From Zanthoxylum bungeanum (Eukaryota; Streptophyta; Magnoliopsida; Sapindales; Rutaceae): a stretch of 64,000 nucleotides of DNA. The translations under genes were made by a program, and so were the position numbers. Below are positions 25,309 to 38,359 of this stretch, one piece after another. A model generated the notes under the pieces. It did no database searches. It saw only the letters and a program-made list of their open reading frames with translations, and was not told the DNA's origin. Where the stretch lies: positions 124,001-188,000 of the forward strand of contig SKCR01023751.1 in the NCBI GenBank assembly GCA_019454045.1, given 5' to 3'. How positions within the stretch are numbered: position 1 is the stretch's first letter; the number at the start of each line of letters is the position of its first letter.

Positions 25309-25325
25309 ATCTCCCACTTGGCCTA
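25309..25325 (-). other. Polypurine tract of element A
   Basis: The minus strand reads AAGTGGGAGAT up to the LTR start TGTTGGACAG. The same tract precedes the 3' LTR of element B. Confidence 0.8.
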
Positions 25326-28300
25326 TAGCCAGTCACTCGAGTGCCTAACACCCGAACTATGTACGGTTGGCTCAAATTGCTGAGAAAATCTTTCGTCAGT
25401 GGATTTACATGATTATCGTCTGATGCGGTTTATACGATCATCACATCGCCACGATGTATGATCTGAACTAATCAGCTAAATATCGAAGTATATATCTGGA
25501 TCGTTGATGAGACCATTAATTCTTTAGCCTGCGCTGACGCCTAGCTCAGCTGTTAACAGAACTATATCTAATCTAATTAGATTTATTATTGACCCAGATG
25601 GCTTCTATTGCTGCCTCAGCTGCTGCAATTAATCCGCATTTGTTGTTTATTTGGTAAAAGTATCTTGCTTGGAAGATTTCCAGCTCACTGTACCGTTATT
25701 CAAACTGTATAGTACCGTTTGCTACTTTCAGTCATTTTATCGGTTTAGAAACTTGCAGTAGTGATCTCAGTCACTTCAAGTTCTCATTCTCCACAAATTA
25801 AGATAGTATCCTTAGATCTCTAAGATTCTAACGGATGTTCTTAACATCAATCCAATGACTATCACTTGGATTGGCCTGATTGTGAATCCATATGCTCAAA
25901 GCGTATGAGACACCAGGTCACGTACATTTTTCAATGTACGAGTTCTCGCAGAGTTTTAACAACTTAATTTATCCCAGTAGATCTTTATTCCTAGAATAAA
26001 GGTTGTTACTCCCAAGAATTCTACGGAGAATTTTCTCGAAAGCCAAGCTTTCGCCGATTGTTTTATGGGAATATCATTTCCAAGAAATTACATGTGTTAT
26101 TATTATTTTATACATGACATTCATTGTCAGTGCGCTCCCACTAACCTCCTTATATACACAGGAATCATTTTCGTTTTGAACTAAATCATACACCATTATG
26201 ATTACATCAAAACGTTAGTTCCAAGAACCTATTGCTTGCTTCAATCCAAACATGGATCGAACAACCCGTAAACCTAGTTTGCTGGTTTAGGTACGATAAA
26301 ATCATCAGGATGTTATAAACATCCTCCAAAAGGTTTCCGTTTAAGGAAAATGATTTTGATCTTTAACTGACACATTTCATAAATGAAACGTGCAGCTACA
26401 GCAAGCATTATCCAAATGGATTTACCATGGCAACAGGTAAAAGGTTGAACCATAATCAACATAATATTGATAACGATACCTTTCCGCTACAAGCCTAGCT
26501 TTGTACGTTGGTATGTCGCCTTCCATGTATGTCTTCCTTGAAGACTTATACAGTACCTATAGGCACAATGTCTTATGGTACATCAACTAGTATCCAATCA
26601 TAGTTGTTATACATGGAATCCATTTCGGAATCATGGCACTTTGCCATGATGGGAGTCGATACTTCGTATCACTTCCTCATTCGTAGTCGGTTGGTATACC
26701 TCAATAAGATTGACATCTTTATGAGGTGAGATCAGAAACCCATACCCCAGGTTGTTTTCTGATTCTCTCTAATCTACGCTGTTCTTGTGTATTCGAAGAT
26801 TAATGGTACAGATTCATCTTTGATGAACTGTTTGTGTTCCATTAAAGACTTCGTGCCTTGGACAGTATTACTCCGATATACATCGAGTTTTACTATCCTC
26901 CCACTTACCACTGCATTTCGGTAATCCTCTAAGGAAGACCGCATGGTGAGCAACAATTACAATTGTTCTCTAGTGAGATGTATAAGTACTATACTTATGG
27001 TTTTCCCTAGGATAACCTACATTTGGCACTTATCCGATTTAGGTTCTTAGTTTGGTATCATCCAAACATATGCCCAGCATACCCAAATCTATAGGAATGT
27101 GAAACCCAGTTTCTTTCCCGTTCATATCCAATATGAATTCTGTCATATTGATTTTCATGGAACCTTATTCTAAATAAGTTTTGCACTGTTAATGCATATC
27201 CGTTGAAGGAAAATGGTAGCTCATAGCGACTCATGATAAACCTTATCATGTCCAACAAAATCCGGTTTCTCCGTTCGGACACACCGTCAATTGACGTGTT
27301 CCGGGAGGAGTCCTCATTTGAAAGAATACTATACTCTCTCATGTATTTGTTAAACTTATTGCTTAAGTGTTTTCCATTACGGTCTTACCGTGACAGTTTA
27401 ATACTTTAGCCGATCTGTTTGTTTATTTCGTGTCGAAACTTTAAAAGTTTTCGATTTGTGTTCTTCAAAAGAAACACATAACCATAACGTGATGCCACAT
27501 CCGTTAAGGTCACGAAACATTCATTTCCACAGCTAGCCTAGCTAGATATGGGCCCATTTACTTCACTATGAATAAGGCTAACAGATCGGTGGCACTTACA
27601 CTATTACCAAGTAAATAGTGTTTTAGGTACTTTACCTAATAAATTAGATTCGTAGACTTTATTTGAATAGTCAAATCAGTCCTAGTACCCACTCTTCAAA
27701 AGTGTGGATATACGAGTCTTGTTTAATTGTGTCCTAGACAACAATGCCACAAATAAGTCTCTACTGATCAAATCAGTTTGAGCTATTTGTTTGTCATATT
27801 ATATGTTCGAGATTTTATTTATATTCAAAATATAAATACTGTTATTCACATCTAATGTGTTTATCTCAATATCATCTTTATATAATAAAACACTTTAGTG
27901 TTCTAGAATATAAAGGTTCACCCGCAGTGGGTTAAACACTAATATAGAGATAATGTTCCTAGTCAAACTAGTTACATTATAACAGTTTCCTAATATAGGT
28001 ACACACCCGAAGGGTAGTTCCTAAACTTAGGTATCTACGGTCGAAACAGCGACTTTCATCCCGTTTCCGATTCGCAGATTAAATCTTAACTGAAGTCTGT
28101 ATCCTGCTCACAGCAGATTCTGCACATCAGTACAAATATCTATGTACCACACTAAGTATTTAAAATCCAATTTCAATACTAGTAGTGAACATAATTATGA
28201 CAAACATATTTAAAGTCAGAGCCTTGCCATTTCTTTAATTCCTTCATGTCTGCTTTGTCCAAATGGCAGTCACGCTTACGTGATCCCGTTTGCCACATTT

Positions 28301-28990
28301 AAGCAGACATTTTAGGATATGTCCTTTTATCTTTCCAAAAGATTATAATGATTTTGCCCTTTCCAATATTTCAGAAGCTTTTGGCCAAGCCTTGGGTTTC
28401 TAGAATATTGAAGTAAGGTGCTCCTTGCGCTACTTACCTAATTGCATAGTTTGACTTTATCTCCTCGAGATCAGTCATTAATTCTCCAAGAATATTAATT
28501 GCAATTTTAATACTACTTAAATCTAAACATAGATTTATGATAAGTATTATGAATTAAGCACTTTAAGTCATCATCACATGAATCTGCCAAAGATTATGCT
28601 CCACTTATTTGCTTAATTCAGGGCTTTGGCATAATAGGTTATTTTATCAAATAAAGTAACTTATTATTTATTTCCAGGACCATCCTGAAATTATTCCCAA
28701 TTTGAAAATTAAACCATTTAAATATTTTAATCCAAGATTATATTTAAATGTCCAATCTTTCAATGTTTCTTGATTTTAATAGTCCAACTATTTAATCAAT
28801 TATTTCAGGTACTATTTATTATAATGATTACAATAATCCAATTATCTAATCAACTATAATATTAATTCAATTATATTGATTACTATAATCCAATTATATT
28901 ATCAACTATTTATTGAATTTTGTTTGAATATAGTCAACCTATATTAATTAAAACAACAATTTAAATATTAGTCCAACTAACATTTAGCTT
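25326..28990 (-). pseudogene. Decayed gag-pol of element A
   Basis: By position and alignment with elements B and C, the minus strand holds RNase H (about 25330-25760), RT (25760-26700), integrase (26760-27800), then protease and gag (27800-28990). The best surviving piece is 27342-27058, which still reads DGVSERRNRILLDMIRFIMS, the segment around the catalytic Glu of integrase; the text after it has drifted. A zinc-knuckle remnant reads CLKCGKRDH near 28300. The gag start region is heavily transition-mutated, and about 250 bp of central gag present in C is absent. No usable ORF remains. Confidence 0.85.
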
Positions 28991-31250
28991 ATAAGACGAG
29001 TGATATTTGTTCGAGCGCATATGGGGAGTAATTGAACGAATATTGCAAATTCAATTCTTGCCTCCCACTATTTTTTGGCGAGCCTCTAACCCTCTGTCGA
29101 GTACTCGGGAAACCGTGTTTCCTAGTGGGCTAGGATCCCGTTAAATAACACACAATCTTGACTTTGGCCAACAAATTGTATGATATTTAACTAGGTAGAT
29201 CTCTAAGATCAATTGGATCCAATCCAATTCCTAGATCCAGTAGGCGGATATCCAAATCCTTAACATATATCTTATATATGCCAATACATCCAATGTATTG
29301 CCTAACATTTTTCCTCTGAATCAACTAAGCCTTGGCTTTGGCACAACAAGCTTAATGATCCCAGTCAAGCGCGACCCATTGACCATGGAAATCTTCGTAA
29401 TCAATGTCGATGGACAAGAAGTGGTCTTGACTTTGGCCAACAAACCACAAATTGGACAAGACACAAATATTGAACAAAACTCTCGTGATTCAAACACATC
29501 TTCTACGGACAAAGGGCTTGACTTTGGCCAACAACCTAATGTCAATCTCGGATCTTGAGTAAGAATCACTCAATGGAAGGAAAAACACATGATATTTGAT
29601 GAGGATTTTCCGCGTGCAAATTGGCTACCAATTTATTATCTTTGTTAAGGTCTCATCATCATACACCCTTAAACATGCATTCTAAATACATAATAAAGCG
29701 CATATGAAAATAAATAATAATGATATGCGGATGGATACTTAACATATTGATCCTAGATCAAATCTCTCCCTTTCTCTCTCATAACTAGCACTTGTATTAC
29801 TTCTACCCGTTACACTACACTTCTAAATAAACCTCATTTACATTGAGGAGAATAGGTGAGAAGAGAATACAAAGAGAGTAGAGGTGATATGGCTGGACAA
29901 GCAGGTCCAATTTAATAAATCGAATTTATTACAACAATTTCCAAAATTGCCCCCACCCGACTAATATCCATCCGATATACACTATTCATTCATCACAACC
30001 AAGTATTCACACAAGCATGTTATCAATCAATCTAATCAAATTAATTAATCTGATAATTAGTGATCATCCAATGTTCAAAACAACGATTTGATTTTGTTCG
30101 AGTCAAACTCGTTTTGCGAATAAGTACTCAAAGTACGAATTCTCAAATTAAATTAAACTACGTCATTAAATCCAATTTAATATGCATTCAATTCTAATTC
30201 ATTATTTAATTCCAAATTAAATATTACACTTTAATAATAAACCTTTTACAACTTAAATTTCAAATTTAATCGTAACGCGTCTCAAAGACCGATTAACGTC
30301 TAACGTCAATTTAATTAAAGTCTAATGGGCTTTTAATTGATTTCTTAAGGCATGGACTTTTGGTCAACTCGGGTCAAACAGAATAACCAAAATTCAATCC
30401 GGGATTTACCCCATAAGCCCATAAATCAATCTTGGCCCATTAGGCCCAATTAAACTTTAAAGGTTCATTAATTCGTATTTGGGCTTTATGGAAGCGGTTT
30501 TGGGCCCAATTGGATCCAATCCAATTTGCCTAAACCCAACTTTGTACAACAAAGCCCAACAAGCCCAATTACAACTTTAAAAGCCCAAATCCAATTTTAA
30601 GGCCCAAATAATTAAATTACCAAATTTCAAATTTCCAATTTAATTAACCTAAAGTGTATATCATGATTGATCACCTAAATCAATATTTCCAAAACATTAA
30701 ATTAGTCCAATTAATCATGTTTAACATCATCATAATATGTCCAACACATTAATGAAAAATCAATCCCATCTACATTCTTAAAGTGTCTCGGCAAAGGAGG
30801 GACTTTTTATCCGATTCGAATTCAATCCAATTAATTTCACAATCGATATTAAGTCCTCATCTCGAATGATTTCCAACACATCCAATGAATTAAAAAATCA
30901 AAATTCCAAGACATTCTAGGGCATATCCAATTCGGCCATCATAAGGAATTTGGGGATTTTTGTTCAATTCAAAATTCAATCCAATTAATTTCAAATTAAC
31001 ATTATCCAATGTCATTCCAACTCATCCAATGAATCAAAATGAAAAAAATCCAAGATTATCCAAAACCCTAAACTTTCGGCCAAGTAATAAATATTGGGGA
31101 AATTTGATCCAATCATATTTTCATGAAATTGATCCAATCAATCTTCAATTCAACCATATTTAAGCATACTTAATCATCTAATTTCATAAAATCATGCTCA
31201 AATTCAAAATACCCAATTTTAAGCCCTAAAAGTTTCATGCTTGAACCTAG
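28991..31250 (-). other. Long 5' leader of element A
   Basis: This 2.2-kb untranslated region is shared with the leaders of B and C. It carries three copies of CTTGACTTTGGCCAA (near 29158, 29428 and 29518). The region from 30300 to 30640 is rich in AAGCCCAA/GGGCCCAA words. An antisense 86-codon frame (29298-29558) shows no family motif and is not supported as a gene. Confidence 0.7.
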
Positions 31251-31263
31251 GCTCTTGATGCGA
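31251..31263 (-). other. Mutated primer binding site of element A
   Basis: The minus strand reads TCGCATCAAGAGC, against TGGCATCAAGAGC in B and TGGTATCA in C and D. The site adjoins the LTR end at 31265, so it is the initiator-Met site with substitutions. Confidence 0.7.
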
Positions 31264-31264
31264 T

Positions 31265-33340
31265 TGTTGGTTTAAATCTAGGTCCCAAGATCATAACAAG
31301 CATGAAAAACAAGTGTGAATACATCAAAGGAGATAGCGGAATACTCACATCGATCGGTTGAGACGATTTGATGAAGAACAAAATTGATTTTGGTCCTTCA
31401 AAGTCACGCCCACTGCATGCAGTCCACTGCTCAAAAATTTCAGTTTTGAGTCTTCAAGAATCCAAGAAATTAAGCACCAAGTTTCGTCATTTGATTCCCG
31501 GCTCATGGGTGGGCTTCCCTATCACCTTCGCATGTCTCGTAAGTGTGCTAGCACTTGTGATTTTGCCATAAAATCACACTCTTGCTCCCCTCATTGCTCA
31601 CGTTTTTGTGACAGAAAAACAGTGAACAAAAATGCCTCCATGGGCGTGAATGGTTAAAGAAATAGAGAAGGAAAGATTGTGTTTGGTTTGTGAAATTTGT
31701 GTATTAAATACACACATTTTAATTTCACATTCATTTCATTTGAATTTGGCTTTAAAGTCAAACCATTAAAGCCATCAACCACACACATCACTCACATCAT
31801 CTTCCATCAATCAGTGAATAGTGACTTGCGTCAATCACTCAAAGTGAAAGACATCCATCACTTGATTGACGAATGATGTGACGCTACATGCGACCAATAA
31901 TTTGACGCTTGATTTGACTTGCATGCCGCACTCGAATTCGAAATGCGAATGCGCTCGCAAATAATCTCGGGCTCGGGTTCATTAATTCCAAATTAACGAT
32001 TTATCCGTTGCGTCGCAATTAAATTTAATTTAATTAAATAATCATTCCAAGCATAATTACTATTCATGTCGCCAAGAAATTAATTCTAAATTAATTCGTT
32101 CACCCGAATTAAAATCTAATTTTAATTCCGCGTCGAAATCCAATTTCGTTTAATATATCAAATATATTAATTTACCGATTAATTCCAAATTAATCGTTAT
32201 CTCTCTTTTATTGATATTTTAACCTAGATAAAATATGTCCGAAATTAATCCTAGATTAATTTTCTCTCTTTTAATTAATCCAGATTAATTAAAGTGCGAG
32301 TCATACATCATTGGTGAATTATTGGGAAGCGACCCATGAGATCCCCGGATATGTTGGCAGTAAATCCGGTCGTCGGACTATCCAAACACGTAAGTACCAA
32401 GTACTACGTTTTACCGATTTACAAGACAAGGTTGGCTTCTAGCAAAGCGCCATGCCTACCCAATTCTCCGGAAATATCCTTGCAGGAATAAAGGATCGGT
32501 ATCAGGAATAGTATACGTGATATTGCGTATTTCTGTCCAGTATCGGATGATCACGTGCTAGGCCTGGGGCTGGAATTGTGTCTGCCCCGTACGAAGCACT
32601 TGTCGGATGTCTGGTAACTAGTCTCTATAATCGGATATACATGACCTAGTCATAATATCTCGATGGCCGCGCAGTACTTAAGAGCACTATACCGTATCCT
32701 GCGTGACATCATCTCCACTATGACTGGAGTGATACTTCCGTCTTGACATCACACCCAATACTCTACGATTCTCAATATACCCAGTATTGGCGTACACAGA
32801 ACCGGTTAAAGCCTTGGACGACCTCAACCAAAGTATATTGATTGTCGTAAGTATTAGCGGTGCAAGTCTCAGGTTAAGACCAAATACACCTACCCTGATG
32901 TCGGACTCCCATAGACACATAGTCAAACTACTAATGGGATTCCGAGGGATCTATCCAGAGCGAAGCTGTTTTCCGTACCATCGGTGAAACACAACCTCCT
33001 ACCGCACTTGCATAAGTATCCAATACTTAAATATATGAGAACTATGTCGTTGTGCCCTCGCAACGCGCATAAGTGCGATACTAGTCTTTTACGTATTTAT
33101 CGATGTCCAATCTCGATAATACTCTGACTAGGGATATTTAATGATTTATCCTTCGTTGATTGATACTTCTCATATCATTCTCAATCAAGGAACAAATCAT
33201 AAGGACCTCTCATCATTTATATATCTAGGTGATCTAATCACAAATGATAAGAGTGCAATCCCCTATGTCACATAGTTAATTTATACAACGACAACATGAT
33301 CTGTACAAATAGTGATGCTATGGGTCATAACTGTCCAACA
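31265..33340 (-). repeat. 5' LTR of element A
   Basis: Full partner of 23250-25308 with the same ends. It retains the segment with CGCAACGCGCATAAGTGCG near 33060 that is deleted in the left copy. Confidence 0.93.
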
Positions 33341-33536
33341 GTTCGTTGGGTGTCAACCAATGCACTCAGTAATGAAGTACTAAGTATGATAGGATCCATC
33401 GGCTAGTATGTGTACCATTAGAGGTCTATGTATCCACGTAAGTAAAGTCACGATTCTTAAATCTTAGGCCAAAGTTAATCACTTAGGGTGGATCACATCA
33501 GTTATGAAGAATCATAGACAAGTCCGCTTAAGATGT
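33341..33536. other. Short spacer, possible continuation of fragment F
   Basis: About 200 bases between element A and the G2 LTR, with no gene. It begins GTTCG, the right flank of A. Confidence 0.4.
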
Positions 33537-34227
33537 TGTAGGCATTGCATTTTTACATCTGAAACCCGATGATGAGTCTCAGTTGGAGGCACTACCTTTT
33601 TTAGTTAAGGATATTGCGGGAATCGATCGTCGGAAGGGAATCGGTATTTCGTTAGATTTTTATTCACTTGTTTAGCGTCAAGCTCACTTGTTGGGCCCTC
33701 GTTTGAAGCACCTTTGGCCTAAAAAACCCGCAAAACTTTTAACCTTGGCTCAAACCCACTCACCTAGTCCACACAACACCTAACCCACAAGACAAAGTCC
33801 ACACCACCATCACCTTGGCCCACATGCCCAATGCCTAAAAGACATCAAATTAAATAAAATAATTAATTAAATGATATACCAACTAAATAAAATATTAAAA
33901 TTAAATAAAATATTAATTAAGTCATCAACCAATTAAAATCCAACACAAATTAAATACCAATTAAATTAAATCTAAATTAAATTAAACTAATATTTAATTA
34001 AAATCTAATACCAAAATTAAAATAAATCACTTCCTATTTAATAAATCACTCACCAATTTAAAATATTTACTCACCTAATTAGCAAATCACCTACCTAAGC
34101 AAAACAAATTAAATATATTATATTCCTAATTGAATCAAATCATGTCCCACAATCAAATATATGTTTTCCGTTTGTGACACTAATTAGATATTACAAATCC
34201 CTATCCATGCAAACCCTAGTTGACTAC

Positions 34228-34235
34228 TATATAAA
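34228..34235 (+). promoter_or_regulatory. TATA box of G2 LTR
   Basis: TATATAAA in a CTACTATATAAACAACA context, followed by a C/A-rich and then CTCTCTCTC stretch typical of a plant transcription start. The same box recurs in the 3' LTR at 52098-52105. Confidence 0.6.
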
Positions 34236-35554
34236 CAACACAACACTAAACCCTAGGCTCCTCTCTCTCATTCACAATACACACCACAAACCAAAAACAA
34301 AAAAAAATAAAGCTAAGACATTCACGGCCAAGGGATTCACGGCCATGACATGAACAAACACCAAAACACAAAAACCCCAAACTCCTCTCATCACTCAATC
34401 TCCACGTAAACAATAAACAGTCCATGCATTAAAACCAGTTATACATAGCAACCAAGGCCCTGGCTTCAAGTTAAAACACAATCCCCTTCACGCATAAACC
34501 CTACGCCCAGCAGATCAATGCAGCAACCAGGGCCCTCACCAACTTCACGTAACTTAGCCAGGTGCTCACGCCAAATCATTAGCCGGGACCGACACCTAGT
34601 TCCCATGCAGACACCCCCTTCACGGTAACTGCCCCTCTGCCCACTCACTCACAAAATCTGCCGCCACGCCCCAAAGCACCAAGCTACTGATGAGAAGCCC
34701 TACACGCACCATTAGCCTTTCCCCCACGTCATAGCCCCACGACCTTGACAAGTCACAAACCAACACTTAACCAAAGCGCACAGCCACTGATGTGAAAGAC
34801 ACCCCATGCAGCATCCAGCCGACGAACCTTCCTGTCGAGAACGAACCCATTCATGCAGCCCTTTTATGTGACCAGCCAAACCAGCCGTAAACAGCCCTAT
34901 TTACTACCCAGAATTGTCGCAAAATTACCCTAAAATAGTCCAGAAACACCCTATAACTGCACTAAATAAAACTGCACTTAAAGCCTTTAAAAACACTCAA
35001 AACAGTAGCTTTAAAGACCTGAAACAGTGAGCAGAAAATACATAGAAAATAGTAGCAAAACGGAAGCCAAACAGCGAGCAAAACAGCAAAACAGTGAGTT
35101 AAGACGTTAAACTATTGAACCGGAGAAGTTGAGGAACTTTACCCTACCGATCTCCGTGAAACGCAAATCCGAAAGTCGGCAAAAAAGTTATACCTGAGGG
35201 TATTTTCCACATTTGTTTTCTGTTTTCTGTTTTATTACTTATTGAGTTTTGTTCGCATGATTATTATGATAAAATGCATGTTGTGGCCCTTGAGTAGATA
35301 AATATACATGTATTATGAATATGATGTGTGTTGTGACCCTTGATTAAAATGAAAAATGTGTCTCCTCTTGTGGTATATAGGATGGAAACCCGGACGTAAA
35401 TTTCATAGCCGATTCCGAATGGACGGTAGTATGATCTGCACTCGGGATACAACTCCACGTACCACTTGAGCAAACGGCGTATATTTTGTTTTAGGTTGTT
35501 TTGATGTGTTTATTATTCGTTATTTAATTTCCGCATATTATTTTTTCGTGTAAT

Positions 35555-36260
35555 GATATGATCGAGCGCATGGGCTTAGTGAGTGCGATGAAGGGGTTAA
35601 AATCCTTTACCACGATGCTTCGCCGCGTCGATCAATGTATATTCGATTGGATGTGAGATATGTTCAATCGGGTATACGAAATCCGATATCTTTGCATTTA
35701 CTTTTTGTTTCATATATATACATTGAGATAAGCGCATGGGCTTAGTAAGTGCGATGAAAGGTCCTCTAGTTGAAGAGGTTAAAAATCCAATACCACGATG
35801 CTTTGCCGCACCGAATGATGTATATTCGATTGGATGTAAGACATGTTCAATCGGGTATATGAAATCTGATATCTTTGTATTTACTTTTGTTTTATATATA
35901 TATGCATTGAGATAAGCGCATGGGCTTAGTAAGTGCGATGAAAGGTCCTCTAATTGAAGAGGTTAAAATCCTTTACCACGATGTTTTACCGTGCTGGATA
36001 TATTTGTATTCACTTTTGTTTCATATGTATGCATTGTGTTAATTATGCATGGGCTTAGTTAGTGTGATGAAAGGTCCTCTAATTGAAGAGGTTAAAATCC
36101 TTTACCATGATGCTTCGTCGTGCATTGTATTCAGTTATTTTCTTTTTTCTTTGTATGCCATCTTTTTCGCATGATCATGCATCATATTATATTGCGTATG
36201 GGCTGAGAAAGTCGGATGAAAGGTCCTCCGTTTCGAGGGGTTAAAATTCTTTGCCACGAT
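35555..36260 (+). repeat. Degenerate tandem repeats inside the G2 LTR
   Basis: Five units begin with GCGCATGGGCTTAGT or a variant at about 35566, 35732, 35916, 36046 and 36194, so spacing is 130-184 bases. Each carries AAGGTCCTC, then GAGGTTAAAATCCTTTACCA and CGATGCTTCGCCG with changes. Confidence 0.85.
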
Positions 36261-37218
36261 ACTTCACCGCACTGGACAAAGTGTATTCTAATGAATGTGA
36301 GATACGTTCAATCGAACACTTAAGGTCCTATTTAGATGTGGGCATATGTCGCATCTCTTTTCTTTCATCTCCATTATTTATCTTTCAAATAGCATCTTGG
36401 CACGCTTATTTCACGTATGATTATCTCTTTAATTGTCCTTTTTTTTTTTACATTATGCATTTAATCTCCTCCCTTTAATATGTACGCTTATGCAATTAGT
36501 GCTTGTTTACGGTCTCATGTCCATCAATAATGCATTTGGGAAATTATATATCTGTCATTAGTTTAATCTATCGTGATGCATGCAAACTTGAACTAGATTA
36601 TATACAAATAGGTTGTATGTAAAACTGAGACATAGGTTATATGAAACGTGTTACATATGGACTTAGTTGACTCCTTTTATTATGCATGAATATGTAATGG
36701 TTATTTGTTTATGCTTCCGCGTGTATGAAATGTTTATGAATTACATGTTCATCATTATTTGATTCCCTTTTATGTGTGCTTATGTGATTATGACGTGCTT
36801 GTATTTTCATGAACACAATATGTCGATGAAGTTGTATATTTATCGTTACTTTGACTTACTTTCGAGCATGTAAACTTAGAAGTAGGATATATGCAAATCT
36901 AGGTGTAATTTTTATATTTTTGCGCATGTGAATTTAGAAGCATGATATTCTCGGAAATTAGTGTTACTTAGGCTTGATTAAATTATTACACAAATCCTTT
37001 CATTACAAGTGACATAGGTAAGGGACCATTCCGAACCCAACGGTTTGAGGTCATCCCTTGCCAGGGGTACGTGCGGCCTTAAATCTCATTTTCCCGGTTC
37101 ACACTGGGTGGCGACTCCATCATTCTCCGGTTTAGTCCCCCGTGGCTACTCCGTACTCCCAACAGGGCCGCGAGCCCGGAACAACATGCGTCGCCCAGAT
37201 TCCTGTGTCACCACATTC

Positions 37219-37236
37219 TGGCGACTCCACTGGGGA
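37219..37236 (+). other. Primer binding site of G2 (tRNA-Arg)
   Basis: TGGCGACTCCACTGGGGA is complementary to the 3' end of a plant arginine tRNA with CCA added, as in Ogre elements. It starts three bases after the LTR end. A partial look-alike, GGTGGCGACTCCATC, lies inside the LTR near 37109. Confidence 0.82.
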
Positions 37237-38359
37237 TAGAGAACCGGCCCCGAAATATTGTCTTGTAATGTTTGGATTTGTCTTTTAATTGACCATGTCT
37301 ATAGTGGGTAAAATGAGGGTTTGATCAAAGGATTTTTTTAAGGCTAGGTAATGGTTTGGTGTCTTCCTTCAATCACTACCTTTCGAGGAAAAGCTGTGGA
37401 GGCACCTAAATAGTCACTACCCTTGGCCTGGTTTGACAGACTAATTTGGAGGATTTGTTGCTTATTTCTGTCACCAAGCGATAAGAGCCTAAGAGGCTTG
37501 GGTTTTTAAGAGAGTTCGCTCCACCCTCCCTCTGGGGAATCTGTAACAAGAAATCCATTTGACAGTTAGTCACACACCATTACTTGTTGGCACGTACCGC
37601 AAGGTATAAAAAAATGTGTGCTTGCTTGGTCGCACGAACCCTTGAGTGGGGAGACCTAGTTGTGGGCAATCCTTCACCGGCAAGAGTCTTTGTCCATACT
37701 CCTACGAACCCACCCATAGACCGGGGTTGTATGGCTAAAGTAACAATTATTTCCTTGAGCATGTGCTTGTGGACCATCCTCATTTGGATGCAGTTGGATT
37801 TTTTGTCAGAAATAAGAACTTGCTGGGCCATTTAAACTGGGGGCGAGTTCGTATCCTATGACCATTAGGCCCAAAGCTTCTGAAATGTTGATGGGCCGCC
37901 TTGTAGAATTTACTGTTTTATGCTTGAATTATCTTTATGCTTGTGTTTGGGAACATCGTCGTTTGGATCCAGTTGGACCATTTGTCATGGGATATGGGCT
38001 TGTTGGGCCATTTAAACTGGGACAAGAACGTACCTTATGACGATTGGGCCAAAGGCCTCTAAATGTTGATGGGCCATTTTGTGCTTGTGTTCGGAACATT
38101 ACCATTTGGATAACTCGTTGGGCCATTTAAACTGGGACGAGTTCACTCCTATGATTTTTAGCCCAAAAGCTTCTAAAAATGATAATGGGCCGATTTGTTT
38201 GAAAATTTTAATTGATTTAGTATGTTCTATATGTTACATGCATCTTATGCACCTCATACATACATACATCATGTAACACCCTCTATGTCTCAAAAAGACA
38301 TCATAGATTCCTGTTGGGTTAGGGAAGAGAGAAGACTCACTAAAAGGCCGGTAATAAAT
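37237..38359 (+). other. Leader of G2 with triplicated segment
   Basis: Non-coding. Three imperfect copies of a 120-170 base unit occupy about 37755-37905, 37925-38080 and 38082-38205. Each has GGGCCATTTAAACTGGG, then a GGCCCAAAGC-type word, then AATGTTGATGGGCC or a variant. Confidence 0.75.

Larger units (their letters stand above)
23250..33340 (-). mobile_element. Complete Copia element A, coding regions dead
   Basis: Two 2.06-2.08 kb LTRs (23250-25308 and 31265-33340) bracket a 6-kb interior read on the minus strand. Both LTRs have the ends TGTTGG...CCAACA. The flanks are GTTCT on the left and GTTCG on the right, four of five bases alike, consistent with a decayed 5-bp duplication. The polypurine tract is next to the left LTR and the primer site next to the right LTR. 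Gag and pol are recognisable only as scattered motifs. The same derived changes occur in element B at 41051-51112. Confidence 0.93.
33537..37215 (+). repeat. 5' LTR of G2 (3.68 kb)
   Basis: It opens TGTAGGCATTGC and closes CACCACA just before the primer site. The first 1.13 kb matches 51402-52532 closely, for example TGAAACCCGATGATGAGTCT (written CTGAAACCC here and GTGAAACCC there). Confidence 0.88.

Noticed and set aside
29298..29569. 86- and 82-codon frames on both strands in the leader of A, partly matched in B
   Set aside because: They lie in shared untranslated leader, have no family motif, and the equivalent frame is not kept open across A, B and C.
37580..38276. Several 60-83 codon frames in the G2 leader
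   Set aside because: They overlap a triplicated non-coding unit, occur on both strands, and carry no motif.
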